Shown piece after piece: positions 14,201 to 29,200 of a stretch of 64,000 nt of DNA (within the stretch, counting starts at the first letter, position 1; the number at the start of each line of letters is the position of its first letter). The notes beneath the pieces were generated by a model. The model ran no database searches and was not told where the DNA came from. It saw only the letters and a program-made list of their open reading frames with translations. Location: positions 992,001-1,056,000 of the forward strand of contig CAJNOP010000010.1 in NCBI GenBank assembly GCA_905250075.1, given 5' to 3'. The DNA is from Rotaria sp. Silwood1. Taxonomy: Eukaryota > Rotifera > Eurotatoria > Philodinida > Philodinidae. A program made the translations under genes and the position numbers.

Positions 14201-17200
14201 ATTCAGCTAATGTTCAAGCTGGTATACGTGTACAACGTGTTAAACAAGAATTTAATTTATCATTGTTACGTCTTGTTTATCAATTTTATACAGTTGTTGG
14301 TAATGCATTTGAATATATAAGTATGGATGAAATAGGTAAAACAGATACAAATATTTTTCAACAACAAAATGATCCATTAATAAACTATTCACGAACAACT
14401 ACAATAAATGATATTGATAATTTTGCTCAAAGATCTTTTCAATTAAATACTCTTCTTATTAATAATAATGATTTAATTAGTACAGAAAGAGAATGTTGGA
14501 AAAAATTACGTGAACTTGTTGCTATATATCAAACATCAACTGATATAAAACAATTACCAACAATATCTAAACACCAAAGAAGTGTATCAGATTTATCAAA
14601 TGATGATAGTTTAGAAGAAGGCAAAAATATACCATTTCAATTAATACCAACAAAGAATGTTATAACAAATGAAACACTTTTATTGTCAGCCTTTGGTTGG
14701 TTAATTATTGATGAAATAAATTATACAGCTTCATTAGGTGGTCTTAAAGTTGATGGTCGTATGGGAAAAGTTCAAGGAAGTATTTCATTATCCCAAAGAC
14801 TTCGAGCTTTACAAGCAAATACAAATCATCATAATTCAAAAAAGTAAACAAAAAAAAACTTCTATTTCACCACTGATTAAATATACTTAGAACACATACT
14901 GGAAGTAGTTGCAGTAGAAAAAAAGAAAAAAAGAAATACAAAAACTTATTTTCATAAAGTTTTTATTTCATTAAATGCTCGAAATAATCGTCCTGGTTAT
15001 TTATACATTCAGTTGTATTTGTTGAATTCATTTATTGAAATTTTTTGTACTCTTCATTATTCGAAGGATTCATGAAATTAATTACAACACGATATAACTT
15101 TCTTTCAATCATTTATGGTGATGAGTTCCTTGTCGATATCATTCCTTACGTTGATCCTTTCCGAATATGTATCATATATATATGTCTTAGGTATCATCTC
15201 AGAATATTGCTGAAAATATATGTTGTCGAATTTCAGTAATATTCATTTTGATGATGTGATTTTCAGCAAAAATGCATACTGATCTTAGTTCGAGAATGAT
15301 CAGATATGACAAAAACATATAGCATTGTTTATATTATCAGATCATACAGAAAGAAAGTTTCTTTAAACTTTTTTATACGAAAATAAAATTTGTTATTTTT
15401 TTTTCTATAGTACCTTTTTTTAACTCGAATTGTTTCATATAGATATGATGGATCATTAATTGTTCAGATTGGTTCAACTTCTCTTTCTCTTAAAGAAACA
15501 CTTTCAACTTCTTCAGATACTCATCTTAACAATAGTACTTCTCGTTTAAATGAAACAGCTTCTAATACATCATTATCAACTCGACAAATATCTGTACTTG
15601 ATATTATTGTTGGTAAATCTCGAGCATTAACATCTCTTCAAACTCGTAGTAAGAATTTAAGATTAAGTGGTGTAACAAATATAGGTACAATTGCCATGGA
15701 TGTTCCATTACGACCACAAGAAGTTCATGATTTAGTTAATCGTGCAGGCCGTTTAATAACCTCATATGTTCAAGAATTTCTTCCTGGTGATACAGAAGAA
15801 TCATCTACAGTATTATCAAAAACAAACGATGAATTACAACAAATAAATACCAATGTAAACAATACAATTCAAGAAATCAATCTACCAACAACAACTGAAC
15901 AAATTCCGAAAAAAAAACGTTTACATATTCATCGTAAACGAAAATTATCATCACATTTACCAGTTGATATATTACAAACTCAAACAAGTATATCATCATT
16001 ACCAAAGAAACCTATATTTGAAGTTCATATAATAGCACATTGTCAAGGAATGACATTTTCTACAACACTTTTATCAACACTTAAAGCTCAATATAAAATT
16101 GGTATTGTTGAAGGTGTTGCAAATCTTGGTTCAACAAAATCACGTTTTACTGCTGTTGTTCATGAACATGCATTACATTTTTTAAATAATAATAATAATA
16201 ATACAAATAATTTACATCAACTTCCAACCGTTAGTTCAGATAATCATGTACGAATTGATTTTCCACAAATACGTTGTTATGGAAATTATATTATTGAACA
16301 AGAAGAACATAATCAATCAAAAGCACATTTAAATCTTCGTACAAATATTGATTTACTTAAATTAACCATAACAGCTGATTTTCTGGCACAATTAGTTTTT
16401 GTTTCAAAAGTAATTATACATGAAATAAATGAAATACTTGGTAAAGTATCAGGTGTTGATCAATTTCAATTTCAAACAGCTGAATCAAAAACTAAAGATA
16501 AAGATTTAACAATATCAGATAATAATGATAATGATTTTAATGAGGATGAAGATGAACAAGAAAAAATATCAACAACACCATTTATATATAAAATAAATAT
16601 ATCAATGAAAGGTTTTCAAGTTATTGGACAAACACCATCAGATACAGTTGTTAAATTTGAAAATGGTGATAAAAAAGTACCAATATCTATTAAATTAACC
16701 AATTATGATGAACAAAATTCATTATTATTATATAATAAATCATTAATTAATGCTTTATTAAATATTAAACTTAGTTTAGGACAATTATTACATACTGGAA
16801 ATTTTCAAGATGCAGCTTATTTTAAAACAAAATTACTATTAAAGAATTCTTTTCAAGTAAGTTATATGAAATATCTTGAAAAGCACAAATTTTATCAAAG
16901 AATTCTACCTAATCTTAATGAAAATTTCTCTAATCGACTTCCAATCACATACTCACATAAGATTAGAAGTTAGTGTTACATCGAACAGTGAAACATTAGA
17001 GACTTTGGAAGAGCGTGTCGAGTTCGACTTCAAAAATTTTGGTCCCGATGGGTTCTGGATTTCTGGCTCGAGCTATTTAAAGAAAATCTGAAGTTCGCTA
17101 TTTTCCATTTCAAGTTGTACTGAATAAAATAGCTAAAAGTATACAGGACGAACTTCGACTGATCATTGTTTCATTATACTTCAATCAATATCTTTATTCT

Positions 17201-20200
17201 ATATCCTAAATGAAATAACCGAAGAGGAAACAATGAACTTATTTTTTGATGACTGTTGAGAACCTGTTTCGCTATTTCCGTACTAATATTCAAGCTTTTC
17301 TTCTCGGTTAAGATTGAACAACAATCAATAAATTTTGTGAAAAAGTCCAAAAACTCTGCTTGTGTAAAGCGCAATAATAGTTTTGTCACAGTTTTTAATT
17401 TATATCTTGAAACAGCTTCAACTCAAAATTCTTGTATAGCACTGAATAAGATACTACAATAAGCGAAATCTCATCTATGTGTTTTTGTTAAAAAGCTACT
17501 TTCTATAAAAATCAGTATTTCTAAAAAAAATCATGGTTACAAAAACACGAAAGTTTGAAAATCTTTCATGAAAAATTAACTAGTCTGCTTTGCTTTACAC
17601 AATTGCGTTTTTAAGTATTTTAAAACAATCTGGTGATAGAAGTCTAGTCTTACCCAGAAAGAAACTCTGCACAGATATCTAAAAGTAGCGAAGAATTCTC
17701 ATTGTAGCTCCTATCAGCAGTCTTAAATTGGGCAAAAATGATTGAATATTTTCTGGTAAAACTTTCGTGTCATAAATTAACATTTTAAACGTTTTTCTTT
17801 TTGCTAAAGTCAAATCAAATAACTCTCTATTTTCTTTTAAGTTGGATGATCTCGAAAAAAAAGCTTATTTTCTTCGTTTAAATAAACCAAGTTTCTATTG
17901 GCAATCTGGTGCTATTGATAAAGGTAACTTTAATTAATTCTTCTTTGACATAAAGCAAAAAACAAACTTATTTTTTTCATTGATAGGTATTCTTTTTTGG
18001 CTAAATTATAAAAATACATATGATTATTGGAATGAACAACGTGGTGCATTTACAACTCCAACAACTGATTCAACACATATACGTTCATTAGTTAATGTTC
18101 AACCATTACCAACAAAAAACAATGAACTTAATCTTATGTTTCAATTACATATTATAGATTTAGGTATTGCCATACCACTTCACCAAGTCGATCAACCAAC
18201 AAAATTATCAACAACAACAGATCATCAATCAAATCAAATTTTAAATCAACGACAAACAACAACAACAACATTAGATGAAAGTAGTGATTTTCTTGTATTT
18301 ACACTTGATCAAACGACAATATCTGCATGTTCATGTGGTGCTATTATAAGTTCCGGTTCATTTGAAGGTTTTTGTTTTCGTTTTGCAGAAAATTTTCAAC
18401 AAACAAATCCAAATTGGAAACCAACACCTTCATCAACATCATCAAATGTTATTTTAAATGCATGTTGTGTACCAAGTGGACAATATTTAATGCATTCACG
18501 TGCTAAACATATTGCAAATTCAAGTAGTCCTAAATGGTTTTTAAATGTTCAATGGGATATGAAAGGTATTGATATAAACATTGATTCAGTAATAAGTAAA
18601 CGTTTTTCACAATTAATACGAATAATAACTGCAACACAATTAATTGAACATGATAATCATAAAAATAATGATAATGATTTATCGAAAAATTCAAATTTAG
18701 ATGATATACAAAATGCTAGTGCAATAAATATTAACGATAATAAAGATCCAATTGAAGATGATGAAAGAAGAAAAAGATTAGAATATGAATATTCTATATT
18801 AGGACAAAAAATTGCAACATTAAAGTAATATATGATTACCTTTTGATTTATAAAGCATAGTTAAAAAAAAATAATTTTTTTACTCGACTCTATGAAAATC
18901 TTTCATTTGAATGCAAGCGAACTGAGGCCACATTTCGAAAACTAAATAAGCCATTTCGTAGACAATTCTTGAGGATACAAAATATCGATACAAAGAGTTT
19001 TCTAAGCATGAGTCGGTTTTTCAAAAAAAATCAATTGACTATTCTTTGGCGACATAACGGAGTACGAATATAGAAACAAAAACAGTCTCTTATAATTGAG
19101 AATTTCTCGATGATGGAAAAACAAAAATTTTTATATTTCAGAACTTGATAGGTTTCCTTGAAAACCAGTGTTTTTGGAGTCTAATCTGAAAATCTCACCA
19201 TAGATTCGGCTTTGTCCCGTAGAGTCTATGCTAAAATTTTGAGGTTTATTTGAAGTATAATTGAAAAGATATTCTCTAGTTCATTTTTATATTAATCAGT
19301 TAATTAATTAACTCATTGGTTGATCAATTGGTTAATTAACTAGCCACTACCTAATTCTTTTATTAATTAATAGTCATCTGCAAAAGTTCACATTTTTACA
19401 AATGTCTATGCTAAATGAATTTATTCAGAAAAATAATCCTTGTAACGATTTCAAAGGTGAGCATGCCAAATTTGACTATAATGGTGCATATGTCTAAGCA
19501 TTATAAGAGAATACTGGCATTCAAATAATGGACTTTCGGAGAGCTGAGCGCATCTATTTTTCTTATGACTTCTGTGTTAAAAATATGCTTATCATCATAG
19601 ACGATCTCAAGCATCAGATGAAATTTTAAAACCTGAAGAAGCTCGTTATCAATGGTTAGAAAAAGAATTATTACAATCAGTTAAAACAGAAATACAACAA
19701 AAAATGAAAAAACAATCAACTAAGGTAAAATAATATTTTCATGAGATTAAAACGAAATTAAATCAATTATTTACATTTAATTTTACATAATCTACAGAAA
19801 CATTTATTTGCTATTTAAGTTAACAGAAATGTGTCTAACATATACTAACAAATTCAATGCTAAACAGGATCAGCATGAAAGACATGCAAAACCTATTAAA
19901 ACTATCACACATATTATTCAAACAATTTTAGTCATAGATCAAACTTTGATAGAGTAAGACATAAAGCACAATTGTGTATCTTTGTCTTGCATCATATTAA
20001 ATTCCATTAATAGAATATCTAATCCTATATATCCTCAAGTATCAGTAGTTTCTCTTTTTTCATGTATCAAATGTATAAACCGTTGTCAATGATTTGTATT
20101 CTTAATGTTTCAATGAGAAATTCAATTAGAGTACAATAAAAAAAAAAAAAAAAACTAAATTTTCTAGTCTGTACAGTTGCAACAACAACAAAGTCTACCA

Positions 20201-23200
20201 ACACAAGAACAACATGAATTATTTCGACGATCAACATTATTTAGGGTTCGCCTTTATTGTTTGACAATCAATGTTGTGTTGTTATTTTTATTTTTTATTT
20301 ATCTATTCCCTAACTATTACTATTATTATTATTCAACCTGCATGTTCTCTATACCGTGCACTTTGTTATAAGTGTTTTTTTAAAAGAAGATTATATGACT
20401 ATAAACAGATGAGTTTTATCTTTATTCACTTATTACAGATAATATTGATGCTTTTTTTATTTATTTATTCATACATTTATAGTGTATAATGCTTGTTCTA
20501 AATTATTTGTATTTATATCAAATATCGTTAAGAAAATCTTTTTTGTCAATTTAGACTTCACTTAATCGTGATCGTAATCGAACATTTCTATCAACATTAA
20601 GTGTGCCATATAATAAACAAGTACAACTATCAGATAATAATCAACCATTAAAAGTTGCCCAGTAAGTACTCTTCATTTGATTTTATTTAGTAACAAAAAA
20701 GAAAAGAAATCCTAATACATCGATTAACATTTGTGTATATCTACGAATAGTGGACGCCGTTATTCTCTTATGTATGCAACTGCACTTGCCTCGTCGTCTG
20801 GCTTAGACCGTCGACGAATGTAATGAAAATCTTTATTCTATAGGACATAGTTTGTTGCTTGCTTAACTTATCTAAAATTTATATAAAATCATATTCAACT
20901 AATGAATATTTATTTGAACATTAACATTGAGGTATATGGTAATAAGAATAAATAGATCAATGAAAGAATCTATGCATGATCTAATTCTTAAAAATTTTGG
21001 AAAAAAATTGATGTATATCATCTATTGTTTATATTCAGATCGGAGTTGGTCATGCGTCAACCACAAATAAGTCCATCATCAATTCGTGAAGAAAGTCCAG
21101 AAAATGAAACATCATCTACGCCAAGTCTTACTATGCGGTAAGAAATTTAATCATAATTTTTATAAACTAAACCATTATATATTATTCTTCTAGAGAGAAA
21201 AATCCATTTGAGACTATATTCTATAGGTATTTTTAAAAATAATGAATATAATCTATTGATTGGGAATAGAATAACCTTGTCCCCTTAACTGCTTTTAACA
21301 TACATGAAAAATAAATATTTAATAAAATATGATTACTCGTTTTTTTGTTTGCCATTTTTAGTGTTTCATCTCAGGAACATGATGATAATCAATTAAGTCC
21401 TTCATCTACAATAAGTAATCCAAATGAAATAACATCAACTCCAGCAGTTGATTTAGAATTAAATTTACAAATTCAAATAGCTAGTGGTTCTTGTAATCTT
21501 TATACACGTAATGATCTTATTTCTCATACACCATTAACATCAAATTTAACTAAACAACAAAAACAAGCAGCACTAGTGTTAATTCAAACAATAAATAAAA
21601 TTGAATATCAAATATCACAATTTTCTTTACCAGGTGTCGATGTCGATGCACATTATAATACAAAACATCATAATAAAACAAATAATTCATTAAATAAACG
21701 AGCTAGTTTTTATTGTCGTGCTATGATACAATCACCAACAACACCAATTATGGTTCATCCAATATTACTTGATTTTATTGAACAAACACTTGAATATGTG
21801 AAATTGCCACATGAACAACAAAGACGAACAAATGTACGACAAGAACAAACACATGATCAAAATTCAGATGATAATCATTTAGATAATATGTAAGTGAAAT
21901 CAATAAACAAAATAGAACGTTTTAATCAATAAGAATAATTCAATAATCTATTTCAAATAATGTCATGCTTCGATTAACTACAAATAACGCTTATTGTTGC
22001 GACTCGTTCAATCTTCGACTGCATACTCAACTCTTTCTATATAACATAGTACTATGATAGCTCAATCGATCCTATATCAAATCCATGCATAAGAATGGGT
22101 GTGAGTATGGATGTTAATGTACGTATGAGTATCAGTGTCCATGAGATTCTTGTCTTCACCTATGAAACCAATCATACTTATAACCATACAATCCACACTC
22201 ATACCCACACCCAGTCATGCCCATATTATAGACTTTAGTACCTGGGATTAAATACTGAATATTTGTCAATCTTGTTAGTCATTTAATCCAATGCTTATAA
22301 TCAAGTCAGAATAATGAAGTTAAAGAAGATATAAACGCCAAGTCCTTTTGAAAACTTCGAATCCACAACTATCAAAAACAAAGAAATGTTGAGGAAATAC
22401 TGCGAAGGATTTTATTCTGACCGGACCCCTGGAAGTGTTTTTGCGATTAGTTGGTATTGCATGTCTGTAATATTACAACAATAACGCCTTTTATGTTATT
22501 TCTATGAGACACATCTTTTTATGACTTCGTACACAATAAAATGCTCCATTTTTTGTAAGAAAGCCCCATCCGAATCCATGAAAACTAGAGAAGATACGAA
22601 GAAAATATGGAAATACTCATTTTTTCATGGGTCAGTTTTAGATCAGCGAGCCCTAAAAACTAACAGAAATGCATTTTCGAAAAGCGGTTCCGTAGGAATA
22701 AACCCAGACCAACAATGTGCATAGTTAGCAGCTGTGATGCAACCACACATCCATACCCACATTGCTATGCTTATTCACGCTTCCCGACATTCGCATTCAC
22801 ATCTTCATTGGCTGAACTTCCAAGATTCAGAAACTTGATAGATTCATAGCTACATCGCGAACGACTCTGAGTGATCGAACAATATATGTAAAACATCTCA
22901 ACGTTACTGAGTCAGAGACCTGCAAAAAGCTCATTGGTTGATCTTAATCAAAGAATCAGAGCTTAGTAAAGTATATCAGCATGTGAAAACTCAACCTGTC
23001 GAGATAGAGAGTTGTGTTCTAAGGCACACAGGCTGTAAAATTGAAACATCCATTTTCTGACTATCTATCGGTGGAGCTTTGCACCCTAAGTGTGAAATTT
23101 TAATTCCATTTGTAATTCATTTCTTAGCGATATCTGTTTTTAATCTCTCTTTGTCGCGACAATATGTCAAATATATATATAGTGATAATATAGAACAATC

Positions 23201-26200
23201 CCATAGATTATGAAGAAGAAAGAGAGATTCGTAAACCAAAGCTAAACATAGAAGATCAAAGGTAGGGCGGACACGTCCATCGTGTATACGTATAAGTGAA
23301 AGGAAAAATGCCATCACATATACGAATCTGACTGGAAAGAAAAAATCTATGATGCACGACTAGCAACAAGAGAAGAGAAGAAAAACTCAAGTGCATTTGT
23401 ATGATCATAAATAGGAAAACTGCTTATGACTACATCTGCAGAAGGTTTAGCTTCTAACACGAAGTTCCATTTCTACTGGTGCATGATCCCACTAAAGCAT
23501 TTTTAGGGCTGTATAGCTATGATTCAAACCGTCGTCTCAAACTACCCTAGTAGAGGAAGACGAAAAAGAATAACTTGTCTTCCAGTTGCTTTGCAATAAA
23601 GGATAGTCTTAAGACAGTTTCGAAGATCCGATATGTTCCCTACAACTATTATTAGCTATAGATCTAGATAGAAAGCCGACCTGGCTCAGAGTTCCTACCG
23701 TTTAATTATTTAAGCTAGCCGTGCATGTTGGCTAACCACATAGTAGCTACAAGGGTTTTTGTGTGTGTGCCAATTACGTAGTTAGAGTCCTGTCACATAT
23801 CCAGAGATATCTGGGATGCTGGAGAAGTGTAGGGAGATGCGAGCGGTACCAAACTATCTACTTGTAGATGATTACATTATGTGTGTTTTCATGTGGGTTC
23901 ATATTTTCTCCCGCACCCACACTCGTGAGATGTCGTTGTATGTGCCCGTATTTTCTCCTTTATCGTCGCTGTAGAGATATGTTTAGAGATACTGAATCTC
24001 TTGGAGAGATGCGCTCGAAGATGCGGTATCTTCTACGGTACGTGGATCTCCCACTTGGATCTCAGGCTAAAAATAAATTAAAACATTTTCAGTCGGAGAT
24101 ACGCTATCTCCTGGAGAGGCGCCATATCTCGAAGCACTTCTTCCCAGGAGATTCGGCATCTATCGAGAAGACTCGGTATCTAAAGAAGATGCAGCATCTC
24201 TCTCATTTTCCTGCGTTTGCTCAGCATTCCCAATTTCCTTAGTGTATGACACTTTTACGTAGTCGGTGAACCACCGAATGGCAAACTACCCTACAGAGGG
24301 TATCTCTCCAAAACGTTAATTTCTGTTAGCTCCTGATCTATCAATGTACTTTGGAGGGAAATGAGGTTCGGTTTTGGGTTCCTCCCTTTAAAAACCAATA
24401 TTTGAGTATCACAGAACATTGAACAATCGCTTCTCTAACTGAGAAATGTGATTTCGATTCTCCATCAATCAGACTGTAGGCAAACCGATCAAAAATATCC
24501 ATTCTTCCATCAATCTTTTCGGGATTGAGAACGACTTTATGTCACTGTTTAACAATGTGAAGCATAGAAATATGCTTTTGCTTATATTTATACAGAATAA
24601 ATAGTTAAATATAGAGAAGAGACTTGACACAAATAGCAGTACCTATAAAGTTCAGTAGTTCAGTGAGTTGATATAGCAAATTGGAACTGAAAGCCATACT
24701 GAATACCCAAACCCAAACTCTAAAACGGTTTGAGTTTGGTGCATGCCTAAGTACAGCAAAAACAACATGTTAAAAACTAGCTGGTTTTGAAATAGTACTG
24801 TGTTTGTCATTTGATTCTTATTCAGTCGAACGGTCTCACATCACTGCTTGTAATTTCGAGCGAGCTTTCATAAATGTGGAAACCTTTGAAAATCGCTGTA
24901 ATTTAAAATTATCTATGAAATATTACAATGCTTGTATTCTTGTAAAAATAAGATTTGAAAGTTTCGGATTCTAACATTTAATATATATAAATATTACCTA
25001 TCTGTATTGATCTTTATATACTACTTCCATACTATTCTATGACAATTGAAGAAAGTCTACAAGACTGGTAGCGAAATTTCAGTAAACTTTCGCCGATAAT
25101 TGGCGAAAGTCTTGTAGTCCAAAAAGAGGCTTCTTGTACATTCATATGTCGTGATAGCTATGACTTTGATTCAAAACTATTTATAAATAAAAGTTTTCCA
25201 TACGTTATTCAATATGATTTTTACGATTAAATTGAACATGTCGATTTATTTTTAAAAATAGATTTTTACTCGAAGATCAAACATCACCAACTTCATTCCC
25301 TATTGATATTGTTGTTAGTATATTTATTCAACCATGTATACTTCTATTTACATGTTTACCAACACATCCAATGGAATGTGAACTTCGTTTACCTGCTGTT
25401 GATGTTGTTTTTTCATCGAAACGTACATTATCAGATAATATATCATCATTAAAAGATGAAAATTTATCAAAAGACATATTAGAAAAGTCTCTTGTTGGTT
25501 TAAATTTTTCATTATATATGAAAGATTTTAAATTAAATGTTTATCATCCATTTTCTGGTGTACCTAAAATACAATTAGTTGAAGATATTCATTCAGGACA
25601 ATTACAAACACGTAATGCATTAGCTGTTAGTGTACAATCTGTTTCAATAAATGTTGCTCGTACACGTTATATATTAACTGATCCTAATAATGAATATTTA
25701 AATAATATACAATTATCGATTATTGCACAAATATCAAAAGCACAATTTGAATATGATATAAGACGTTTTTCAGAAGTTTTAACATTTCCTAAAATTTGGT
25801 ATAATCGTTCATTAGCTCGTCGTCTTTTCTTAGGAGATGAAAATTTATCAACAAGAGTTCCATCATCAAATAAAATAACAGAAACAATAACAGCAACAAC
25901 AACAAATAAAATATTACGTAAACAAGCACGTGTTATTTTAGCTGTACAATTAAAAGAATTACATATATCTATGCGTATGTCAAATGTTATGGGAAAAGTT
26001 GAATGGAATACAACGGATGTTTATTCAACAGGAAGTTTAACATTAACAAGTGAAGGAAAACGAACATTTTCTCTTTCAGTTGGTTTACAAAATTCTATAT
26101 TTCAAGCTGAACAAGGTATTATTGGAGGTATTATAAAATTAAAAAATCTTCGAACAACAGGTAATGATGAATTTAAATTAATTACATTTTTCGATTTAAG

Positions 26201-29200
26201 GTTATTGTCCTCTTCTCTTTTTGACCATTTAATATTTTCGAAGAGATTACAAATAAGCAGCTGGCAATTTTTATTACAGATAGAGCATCTGAAATAAGAA
26301 GACATATATTCGAGGAAAAAAGAATATTCAAAAAGACTTCTTGGAAAACTCTAGTTTTATATAGTCATTGTTCATGAATTCTAATTATATTGAATTCGAT
26401 ATAAAAATAAAATGAATATTTGTTTCAGGTCTTATTCGTCAAGAATTTCGTGACCGAACATATCTAGTTGATGCTTCTCATGTCATTAATATTCTTACTG
26501 ATGCAATTGAAATTCGTCTTGATTATATGGGTTCTCCAACATTAATGGGTCGTATATGTCATATATTACTTCGATTAAATGATGATCGTCATACAACAAC
26601 AATAGATAGAAGTTCAATGCCTCCAGCAACATTAGTTGTACTTAATCTTAGTTGGTCACAATTACATTTAATGTTAACACGTTCAACAACACCTGATATA
26701 ATGAAAATGGCTATGAAATTAACTGAATTTGTTAATGCACAAATAGCTAATTCAAAACATTTATTATCATCAATTCAATATGATTTTCGTGATGATACAA
26801 AACGTAAAAAAGTTGAAATGAATATTAATACACAAAAATCTTCTAATTTACAATCAAAATATAATATAGATATTATTAAAAAACAGATTGGAATGAATGG
26901 TGGTGAAATTATGTTACAAGGTCATAATTTAACTATTATTACTTTTCATGGATTAAATTTTAAATCACGTCAATGGGCTTTATTTTCACTTAATGAACCA
27001 CAAATCGTTTTTGTTACTGATCATGGAGAACAAGGCGATAGTATGTTATTGATTTCCTATGACAATTACTTAATATTGAAATGTTTGTTTTCTTTTTTTG
27101 TCTTTTTAGTTAATCAAAAATTATTTTTTTATTTGGATCATCAAAGTCAAACAACACATTCAAGTTTAAAATCTCGTACAAATATGGCTTCAATATCTAA
27201 AGTAACACGAAATAGTAATGAAGCACCATCACATTTAACAATAAATGAATGGTTTAATTATGCAAGTTCAGCTATATCAGCTGTTGGTAAGTTATGAAAG
27301 AAAACTCTTTTCATAATATATACATATATATATATATAATTGATATATTTAAGGTTTACGTGATTTTCCAACAATGGATGAACCTGAGACAACAGTATCA
27401 AAGAGTTCAGTACGTTCAAGACAATATGAACAAAATGCTGAATCAATATTTATTCTTCCGGCTCTTGAATTACGTTTTCAATCAAGACAATTACATGGTA
27501 AAAATAAATAATTTCTGATATAAATATTAAACCTAGATTTTTCTTATTTTAAAGGACAAGTGCATTGTAGTTTTGAAACTGAATTTTATGAACATATTAT
27601 GTTTACATTTAATGCTGAACACTTTTATTTTCTACATGATCTTATATCTTCATATATCAAAGAAAAAGAACGAAGTAAAAACAAAGAAGAAAGTCTACTT
27701 TAAAAACAAGAGAGAGAATCGATAATTAATAAAATCGACTATCTATAGATATTATGATTTCTTCTATGTCAAACTTTTTTTTCGAGGTGTTATAAAGTGA
27801 GCCCTAGTGGAATTAGACCTATAATATTTGTTTATGCTATGTCTAGGTCGAGTGAAATAGTCAATGACTGTTGAAGGTAATCACCTCTTTTTATCTATCA
27901 ATTTGTAGACATAGTAGACTAGTATTCGTATGGCTCGATAGCACTTTTTAATAGCTTCAAAGTGATATAAAAATATCGAGGTGAAAACACTAGTCACGCA
28001 AAGCAATCCGTAGAAGACTACTTTCGGGACAATATATCGAGCCTTGTTTTACTGGTGCTCAGTAGATTTCGATTAAAAAATACGATTTGAACAATAACTA
28101 ATTTAGTATTCCGAATCAACATCCAAAACTGAGTAGACTTACGTGTATTACAAAAAACTTCACACTTTTTTCGTCGAAAACTTACCTCTGATCCCTCTCA
28201 GAGTTGGGCCAATAAATGAATTTCATCGAAAAGTTATTTGAATATTGGTAATCAAGCTCTAAGGTTATGAAATGATAATAGAATTTCAAATAGCAATTAA
28301 ATAAACAATAAAAATAGAGCTTTCATGAAATTCATTTTTTGATCCTAACCGCAGGGGAATCATGAGGTGAGTTTTTCGACGAAAACAAACGGTTCCGAAA
28401 AATTTTTAAATACATGTAGGTCCACTTGGTTTTAGATACTGATTTAGAATATCAGATTATTTTGTTTTGTCCAAATCGTAATTTTCTTATCAAAATCTAT
28501 TCAATATTAGTAAAAAAAGAAAAGGCTCGAAACCTTGTCTCGAGAACAGTATTCTTAGAATTTGCTGGAGTAGCGAACTTTTTTAATACCATTTTGAAGC
28601 ACTTGAAAAGTACTATAAGGTAATTTATGAAATAAACGGATAAAAAGTGCTGATTTTCATTAACAATCGGATTCTATGTACATGTGACAGTTATTGACTA
28701 TTTCAACTGACGTGCGCACAGCTATATCACTAATTCTACCAGAACTCACTTTCGGATATCCTGTGTAGTAGTTTGACATAGAAGAAATCATATGTCTCAA
28801 AGGAATCATTTTGAGCAGTTATCGAGTTCCCTTCTTCTCATGTTTTTTTTTTCTAGTTTTAACAGCCGTAATAAATGATAAATCTCGACAACGATCACTT
28901 GAATCATCAATTACTTCCACTGATAGTCAAACACTTCCACCATTAGATAATGCACGAAGTGATGATACACGTCGTTTTACTTGTCCCGATGCTAAATGGA
29001 AATTACAACCAGCAATTAAACTTCTAACGGCATATGGGAATGAAGTTGAACCATTTGGTGCTGATTATGTTTTACAAAAATTAGGTTTTCGTCATGCACG
29101 TTTGACTATTCCAAAATGGGTACAACGTGGAATTATGGATCCATGTGAACAATCAATGACTATTGTACAATTAATTCTTATTTATCTTTTACCTGAACGT

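Larger units (their letters stand above)
21890..25261. other. BLTP1 intron 27 (3.4 kb), largest intron of the gene
   Basis: The flanking exons join in frame (DNM/I + FLLEDQ, split codon AT|A). The intron carries a telomere-like short inverted repeat (22094-22214), a cluster of small palindromes (23801-24210) and a small hairpin (25048-25119). The open frame 23868-24242 lies inside the palindrome cluster and is not considered a gene. Confidence 0.7.

Noticed and set aside
15411..15442. Alternative exon 19 start of BLTP1 at the first acceptor (15410)
   Set aside because: It would introduce an in-frame TAA after four codons; the acceptor at 15442 keeps the frame.
23868..24242. 124-codon open frame on the plus strand in BLTP1 intron 27
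   Set aside because: It coincides with the palindrome cluster; the repeated Arg/Tyr/Leu pattern comes from the repeats, and no protein domain is visible.
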